Origin: Onchidella celtica
Taxonomy: Eukaryota; Mollusca; Gastropoda; Systellommatophora; Onchidiidae
NCBI GenBank assembly: GCA_963931925.1
Contig: OZ007580.1
Coordinates: 3,271,390 to 3,335,389 of the forward strand
DNA: 64,000 bases
Direction: 5' to 3'
This document shows, piece after piece, positions 57,710-64,000 of the stretch. The notes beneath the pieces are model-generated. The model made no database searches. It was not told the DNA's origin and worked only from the letters and a program-made list of their open reading frames with translations. Both the position numbers and the translations under genes were made by a program. The stretch's first letter is position 1. Each line of letters starts with the position of its first letter.

Positions 57710-59914
57710 TTAAGGTAACCGTGATAATAGGTCGGCATGGACATTATCTCCACCAGGAATGGCCTTTATAATGAAGCGGTATTCCTGAAGGGCCAGACTC
57801 CATCTGGTCAAACGAGCGTTCTTGGCTCGGTTCGATTTTAAAAATAACAACGGTTTATGGTCTGTCTCGATGACGAATTCCGTCATAAGTAGGTAGCGGG
57901 AAAACGCGTCTACGGCGTATACAATCGCCAGGCATTCTCGCTCTATAATAGCGTATCTCTGCTCTCTCGGAAGTAATTTCCGGCTAGCGTACATACAAGG
58001 GCGCAATAAGCCATCTCTTTCCTGAAGCAAAACAGCTCCAATTCCTTGGTCCGACGCGTCAGTTCGGACGGTGAAGGTGCGCCTAATATTCGGTAGGATA
58101 AGCAGCGGCGAACTGGAGAACAGTTGCTGCACTGTCGCGAGCGCGGTGGCGCACTGCGTATTCCAGGTAATTTTGTTGGGTCTGTCTTTTCTTGTAAGAT
58201 CGGATAACGGGGCCGTAAGGGCCGAAAAATTAGGAACGAATTTCCGATAATAGCTTAAGAAGCCTAACAGGCTACGAACCTGCTTCTTAGTATGAGGAGC
58301 CTGGAGTTTTAAAATCTTACTTATCTTACTGTCGTCCGGTGTTTGGACGCCTTTGGCGATAGTATGTCCCAGAAAGTTAATCTGCGTATAACCCAGGAAG
58401 ACTTTGCTAGGCTTAGATGTAAGCCCGGCATCTCGAAGTTTACTAAGCACTTGACGAAGTGCTTCTAAGTGGCCTTTCCAATCCGTATGGAAAGCGCAAA
58501 TGTCGTCAAAGTAGCTTAGGACGCATGGTGTCTGCTGCAATAGGATGTTCATCATCCTCGCAAATGTCGCTGGTGCCGTTACGAGACCGAATGGCATGAA
58601 TCTCCATTGCATGAGACCCATAGGGGTCTGAAACGCTGTGCACTGCTTACTGGCCTCTTCCACTGGGATTTGCCAGTAGCCTTTAGCCAAATCTATTTTC
58701 GAAAACACGGACGACTCGGCCAATCGCGCAAATAGATCTTCCTGATTCGGGATAGGTTCAGCATCGTAAATGGTTAGAGCGTTAAGCTTCCTGTAATCGA
58801 TACAAAATCTAACGGAACCGTCTGTTTTCTTTACTATTACAATCGGCGAGCAGTAAGGGCTCGTCGAGCGCTCAATGGCTCCTAAGCTGAGCATCTTTTC
58901 CACCTCGGACTGTATGGTGTCGTGCGCTTGCAGCGGGCGCGGGTAGGGTTTGACAATCACGGGTACGTCCGAGTGCAACCGGATGACGTGTTGAACTAAG
59001 GATGTTTTACCCGGCAAATCAGTGAATACTGGCGAAAACTCCCGAACAAGATTCATGATGTCCTGTGTCTTACTTTGATTCAGCTCTGGATTGATATTAA
59101 CGGAAGTCGCGTCCTCTGTGGCTTGCAAGGATAGGAGCGATCTAGTCATAGATAATGGCTCCCGGTCGTTGTCATCGATAATGACCATCGCTGCGTTTGC
59201 TTGGGCCACAACATGGCATGAATGATCGTGATGAGTTTGATCATCGGTAAGATACTTTTTCAACATATTAATATGGTACACCTTATCGTTACCACGTATG
59301 GTAATGAGATAATTAACTCTCGAGAGTCGCTTTTTAACTAGAAAGGGGCCTTTCCAAGTGAGGAGTAGCTTGTTATTCGTTTCTGGTAGCAGCACCAATG
59401 CCCGATCTCCGACTGACAGGGTTCTTAACCGACTACCCTGATCGCGATATCCTATAAATGACCTGGTCCGTACGCATGCAAATTGTCGAGCCAGGTCGCA
59501 TGCATTAACTATTCTATGTCGGAGATCGACTATGTACTGATACGCGGATCGCGTATCAGGAACGTCGGTATCAGAACCGGCGTATAAATCGCGTAAAATG
59601 GCCATCGGGCCACGTGGTTTTCGACCGTATAAAAGTTCAAACGGGGAAAAACCCGTTGTCGCATTTGGGAGTTCCCTATATGCGAACAAGATGGCCGGAA
59701 GTCGACGGTCCCAGTCACCAGGTCTATCGGCGGAAACGCGTGCCAGCATAGTTTTCATGGTGGCATTCCAGCGCTCGCAACAGCCATTTGACTGTGGATG
59801 GTATGGCGACGTAAGTTTCTGCCTAATGCCCGTGAGTTCCAATACTTTCCTGAAAAGGTCAGAGGTGAATTGCGGACCTCTATCAGATAATAATTCGGAT
59901 GGGGAATCCGACAC
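57710..59914 (-). pseudogene. LTR element 2 pol: integrase C-terminal, RT and RNase H
   Basis: A 734-codon frame. It starts just before integrase DRGPQFTS and continues through SPYHPQSNGCCER (catalytic Glu) and a GPY/F-type WKGPFLVKKR. The reverse transcriptase has SKIDLAKGYWQIP and YFDDICAF, and RNase H has RTDASDQGIGAVLL and TDHKPLLFL, ending LLSRLP. Its upstream end is a frameshift near 59905: one C too many in TTCCCC compared with a GFPSELLSDRG reading. All RT and RNase H catalytic residues remain. INT lies before RT, as in element 1. The frame itself is intact but is cut off from gag. Confidence 0.9.
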
Positions 59915-60128
59915 GTGTGAATATGGTCACCAATGCCTCGGCGACGTGATCGGCCGATATTTCCTTTAAAGGGACAGCCTCAGGCCAACGGGTGGCATAA
60001 TCGATTACTGATAGAATAAACCGATAGCCTCTATCCGACTTCGGTAATGGCCCGACGATGTCGACGGCAACTCGCTGAAATGGAGTGGAAACCGGCGGCA
60101 TCTCTTGTATAGGTGCCCGCGAAGTTTT
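59883..60128 (-). pseudogene. LTR element 2 pol: integrase core, first part
   Basis: It carries VAVDIVGPLP (first catalytic Asp) and DYATRWPEAVPL, in frame with the preceding zinc-finger part. It is bounded on the right by an in-frame TGA at 60129-60131 (after KRTPK) and on the left by the frameshift near 59905. Confidence 0.88.
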
Positions 60129-60174
60129 TCATTTGGGGGTTCTTTTCTGGCATGTATCGCAACTCGACACATAG

Positions 60175-61071
60175 CTATTTATGTCCCCGTAAACCCCGGG
60201 CCAAAAAAAACTGAGACAGGACTCTCGATTTTGTTCTCGCTTTGCCTTGGTGGCCCGCCAATGGCGTGTCGTGCGCGAGGCGGGTGATGTCTCGGCGAAA
60301 TGATCTCGGTATGACCAATTGCAAAATAGTTTCGCGCTTTCCCCGAAAAACGCGATATAGGAGGTCGTCTTTAAGGCAGAACCTGGATGTATCCGGGTTG
60401 TCCGGATCAATCTTAGCAAAGAGGGGCTTTAGTGATGGATCTGTGCGCTGTTCGCTACGAAAAATCTCGGGGGTTACATCCAAATCGACGACAGGCGATC
60501 GTAATGTGTCGTCACTCTGGCGACACGATTGTTGTCTTGTCGTGACACACGCAATGTCGTTATCATCCCAAATCCCGAGTTCGCAATCGGAGACGTCCTT
60601 TAAGTGGGGAATATTCCCAATGATTAGGTCGGCGACCGGATTTGGTAGCACGCAGGCCGTGACAACACCAGTTATAAACGGTGTGTCAACATATATTTCC
60701 GCCAAACGAAAATGTTCAACTGAACCACCAAAAGTAATGCATGTCGCATCGCGATCCAGGAGTTGTGCAGGACGGACCAGCGATTCACGTACACCGACGG
60801 TCGTACAGCCTGAATCTCGCAATACGGATGCTTGTATGGCGTTTACTCGTCCCTCATACAATGTCAGCGCGCCTCGCTCGTGGAGGGCGGACATAACTGG
60901 AATAACTTTATCTACGGTTTCGGCATTCCTAGTTCTGTAACCGCGGTTTGCGGTGAATGCTACAGAGCATGCATTTGCCGCATCTAATCTAACTCTGCAT
61001 TGTCGCGCAATGTGGCCTCCGGCGCCACATCTATAACAGTAGACTGGATTATCATCCCTTCGAGGTGTACC
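60175..61071 (-). pseudogene. LTR element 2 pol: zinc knuckle, protease and integrase zinc domain
   Basis: Directly downstream of the gag TGA and in the same frame comes the knuckle CYRCGAGGHIARQC, then the protease with RDSGCTTVG (Asp-Ser-Gly) and the integrase HHCC start HDTPLAGHQG. The frame breaks near 60211, at a run of eight T on the minus strand. With seven T it would read QFFWPGVYGDI and reach CDTCQ, the second half of the zinc site, found in the next frame. Confidence 0.88.
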
Positions 61072-62106
61072 TCAATAAGAAGGAAATGTGGGCGCTTGAT
61101 AGTAGTTGTTACGCGGTCCTCCGGTAGGGAAAGGACGTGTATATCGGGGTTCCCAGTCCCGAGAAAATTTATGGGGATTCGGTTGCCTCCTGCTAACCGG
61201 CGGCTCGGACCGTGGACGAACCTGCGGCGACTGTCGAAAGGGCTGTCTTGATTGTCTCGACGGTACCGGTGTCTTAGTAGCAGCGCCGGCGTAACACGGT
61301 TCGCTTACTTTAGCTTTAGCTAACGATCGATTAGGGTGAGCCGCAGCATGCCGTTCCGCTATCGATGTTATCTCGACGGTAGTTTTGGGGGCTTGTTCCT
61401 TAAAATGCGCCACCAGGTCCGTGTGGCAGGACATATATATTTGGTCTTTAATTATCAAATCATATAGTTTCTTGTAGTTTCCCTCTTCCACACCGGCCAA
61501 CTCAGTCCAACGGCTGAGTAGGTGGCGGAGGCGGTCCACGTAAGTAGAGAAATTCTCAGATGCCTCCGGCTTGCAATCGCGGAAACGCTTATGAAATCCA
61601 TCTTCCGTATGTTGGAAACGTTTTAATAGCGCGGTCTTTAGAATGTCATAGTCCCTAGCGTCATCAATAGTGAGGCTATGGAAAACTTCCAACGCTCTCC
61701 CTGTCAAAAGATTGGCGAGGCATGACGTGTACTCACTACGCTGCCATCCCGCGCAAACGGCATGGAGTTCGAAGCGGTGTAGGTAGGAATCAATACGATC
61801 AACCTTATCATTAAAGGTTGGCAATTTAGGCTTCGTTTTATTATTGGAAGTAACTTCCGGAGCCCCGGTAGGTTGGGCTTGCTTCGCTTCTAACTGTTTC
61901 AAAGCGAGCTCGTACTTTCTTTGAGCCTGTTTTTCCGCGCGTTCCGCGGCTCTCTCGTCTCGTTCCGCAGCTTTTTCTTCTCGTAATCTCTCCGCGGCCT
62001 TTTCTTCTCGTTCTTCTTTCAGTTTCTGGTCTACCCAAGAAGCACGCTGAGCTTCCGGTATGCCAAATGATTGGGCTAGTTCCAAATATTTCTGTAGTTC
62101 GGCCAT
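61072..62106 (-). pseudogene. LTR element 2 gag, ended by an in-frame TGA before the zinc knuckle
   Basis: It starts at ATG 62106 (MAELQKYLELAQSFGI), which corresponds to MAELQQLMKL in element 1. A Glu/Arg/Lys-rich coiled-coil-like region (residues 30-80) and the capsid-like part follow (PTFNDKVDRIDSYLHRFELH; element 1 has PTFDDRKDDIDAFLYRFEL). The frame ends at TGA 61074-61072, yet the same frame continues into a CCHC knuckle and protease. The stop could be a CpG-type CGA-to-TGA mutation or a readthrough codon. Element 1 has no stop here, which favours mutation. Confidence 0.88.
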
Positions 62107-63294
62107 GATATCGGTCGAAATGCGATATAATAATGTCCTAATCGAGGACAGCTTCTGAAAAATCTCTAACTTTATTCTCCCTTGAAGCAATTTATCAATT
62201 GCACTCTGCGGGTGTTCGTTCCTGCAGTATGAACGAAATTAACGAAATCAACAACAAACTGTGCGTCTTAGTCAACCAAGTAGTGGTTGAGCTATCTCAG
62301 TGATCACTTAACTCCACGTATTTCTCCTAATCCTCAAGCAGTCAGTCTACTGCTTCCGTGATTGGTCGTTAACTAACGATACCAATGTAATATTCCCAGT
62401 GTATTTTCCGTACACTCCTAGCAGCGTTCCCTCTGCTATAAATCGGAATAAATCAATATTCACGATATTAACTTCCTTGGCTATACAAGCCTAATAACTC
62501 TAATATCCAGATTATCTCTCAACGTGCCCTAGACACGTGATTTATCCCAGGCAATAATATAGCAAGTATGAATACAAAATATAATAATGCAACACTATAA
62601 TGGAAAAGAATTACATGGAGAGTAAGACGAGACTAACAGAAAGAACAAACGACAACAGACCTGACTAACCTGAAACTATCTACAAAAAGGTAAGAAAAAG
62701 AACAGGAGAGACGTCTTCCTAAAGTGACGAGGAAGATGTGAACGCCACAATCTAAACAAATATACAGGTCCCTACAGAACTATTCAAGGCAAAGCAAATC
62801 TCCTATCCGTTTTAAACGCCACCTAGATCTGCTAGTCTGGCAAAAAGAGGTATGCTGAGTCTCGATCCCTTCCAACCTCCCGCGTATCTAATCTAACACA
62901 AAAAAAAAAAATAATGCCTGTCAAAAGTAGGGGAGCTGGAACGACGAACACCTCAAACGAAGAAAATACAGATGGTTCACTTAACTGGGCAAAATGGACT
63001 GGCTCTTTCCTTTGGTCCACAGCGCTGGTCTTGTCTTTTCCTGATGCTAGCTGTCAGTCCCTCGTAATGGTCCCAGGATCAATGACGAGAGGACATGCCA
63101 GACATGTGGGGGAGAAACAAAAAAAAAATTAGCAGTATACAAAACTATAAACTACAAAAATGACATAAATAACAGTGGAGGCTAGAGTGGTAGACCTGCA
63201 GCTGTTGACGGGGTCGTCTTCAGATGATAGTAGTGTCCTCTAGATGTCAGAGGGTGACGGGTCCTCTTCAGATGTCAGTGGGGTCCCCTCCAGA
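62107..63294 (-). other. Leader of LTR element 2, non-coding
   Basis: About 1.2 kb between the 5' LTR and gag. Next to the LTR, the minus strand reads TCTGGAGGGGACCCC. TGGAGG... starts where a primer site is expected, but no tRNA could be named. The LTR-proximal 100 bases hold 3-4 degenerate copies of a CAGATGTCAG-type repeat. Confidence 0.6.
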
Positions 63295-64000
63295 TGTCAC
63301 GAGCAGAGTTAGGGTCTTGGGGATGTTACGACTGCACGAGAGGCAGCTAACTCACACTCGGACACAACCACACAAGAAAAGTATTAAATAACTAGAGCGT
63401 ATATATGTCAGGCCGGTCAGGCCATAGTTTACATAAATATTAATAACAAAACAAAAGACAATAGGGGTATATATTCAAACCAAAAAAAAACTCTAATTAA
63501 TAACTTAACCAATGATATTCATGTAACTATGGAGGTACTGCAATCAAGTAGCAAATAGGTATATTATACGAAACCAGATATCAATTTAGAGTGACAGTTG
63601 AGTCGCCACTGGCCAGTCGCCAGGCAAACTCTCCATAAATCATATGGGCTTAAATGTTAGGAGAGCCCAGTACGTTCAAAGCCTACAAAAGCACTCTTCG
63701 GCTTGTAGGTAATTTAGGCAGTTGCCAAAAGACTATATTTTATGCACAATCACTATTCAATTCATCAACAATGTGCTATATTATTCTAATCATACTATGG
63801 CAATAGATCTATGATACAGGACACTCGTGGTCGAGTGCCAGCTGGGGTTTCCTTAGTCTTCCTATGAGGCTGTAGTTCTCTCTCTATCTCCGATCTCTAT
63901 TATGCTTGAATAAATAAGATATATTACCATTGCTCACGCCTACTGGTAGGCGCGAACATCAATATAGCGCAGCGTGGGCTTTCAAAGGTCAGCCCACTCA
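63295..64000 (-). repeat. 5' LTR of element 2, partial
   Basis: It matches 51138-51594 plus 55048 onward and runs off the right edge. If its length equals that of the solo LTR, about 520 more bases lie outside. Confidence 0.95.

Larger units (their letters stand above)
51138..64000 (-). mobile_element. LTR element 2: broken Gmr1-like Ty3/Gypsy retrotransposon with two nested insertions
   Basis: The element runs right to left. The 5' LTR starts beyond 64000 and ends at 63295, followed by the leader, gag, PR, INT, RT and RNase H, and the 3' LTR at 55823-51138. A CR1-like LINE (51595-55047) sits in the 3' LTR, and a solo LTR of another family (56392-57654) between the PPT and pol. Over the first 457 bases the two LTRs differ at only three positions. 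Pol has two in-frame stops and two frameshifts. The left flank 51133-51137 is CAGTT, the expected target duplication; the right flank is outside the window. Confidence 0.93.

Noticed and set aside
1-64000. CRISPR arrays, operons, tRNA and rRNA genes
   Set aside because: None was found. Regular repeats are satellites or retroelements, and the gene structure is eukaryotic.

Overview
The window reads as a piece of a repeat-rich animal genome, most likely a marine mollusc and probably a gastropod. That placement is inferred from the spliced class C GPCR, the tRNA-derived SINE, the CR1-like and L1/Tx1-like LINEs, and LTR elements whose integrase precedes reverse transcriptase. No bacterial, organelle, tRNA, rRNA or CRISPR features were seen. 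Only two host coding loci are supported: a two-exon metabotropic glutamate receptor-like GPCR (13019-17029, +) and the first coding exon of a secreted cysteine-containing protein (50784-51137, +), which is cut by a retrotransposon.

Layout. 1-8485: 3.6 copies of a near-identical 2335-bp tandem repeat whose unit boundary lies inside a SINE. 8486-13018: non-coding, with low-complexity tracts and a small nested inverted repeat. 13019-17029: the GPCR gene. 17417-18645: a solo LTR with a perfect 5-bp target duplication, sitting inside a dispersed repeat whose uninterrupted relative lies at 43492-43752. 18651-24139: non-coding, with decayed LTR relatives. 24140-37371: an L1/Tx1-like LINE, broken by frameshifts, split by a complete 8283-bp LTR retrotransposon (25963-34245) with indistinguishable LTRs, a tRNA-Pro type primer site and one intact 1536-codon Gag-Pol ORF. 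37372-50760: non-coding, with microsatellites, a MITE-like inverted repeat, a 19-copy 94-bp pyrimidine minisatellite, a 20-bp palindrome, a diverged ~120-bp tandem repeat and a SINE relic. 50784-64000: the host exon, then a second LTR retrotransposon on the minus strand. That element carries an intact CR1-like LINE in its 3' LTR and a solo LTR of another family between its PPT and pol, and its 5' LTR runs off the window.

How it fits together. Both LTR elements have the order Gag-PR-INT-RT-RNase H. This is the reverse of ordinary Ty3/Gypsy order and matches the Gmr1-type lineage. One looks young and intact. The other has nearly identical LTRs but a pol broken by two in-frame stops and two frameshifts. 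Target duplications give a clear nesting order: LINE before LTR element 1; host exon before LTR element 2; element 2 before both the CR1-like LINE and the solo LTR. Four related LTR sequences share a small hairpin downstream of the poly(A) signal region, with one compensatory base-pair change.
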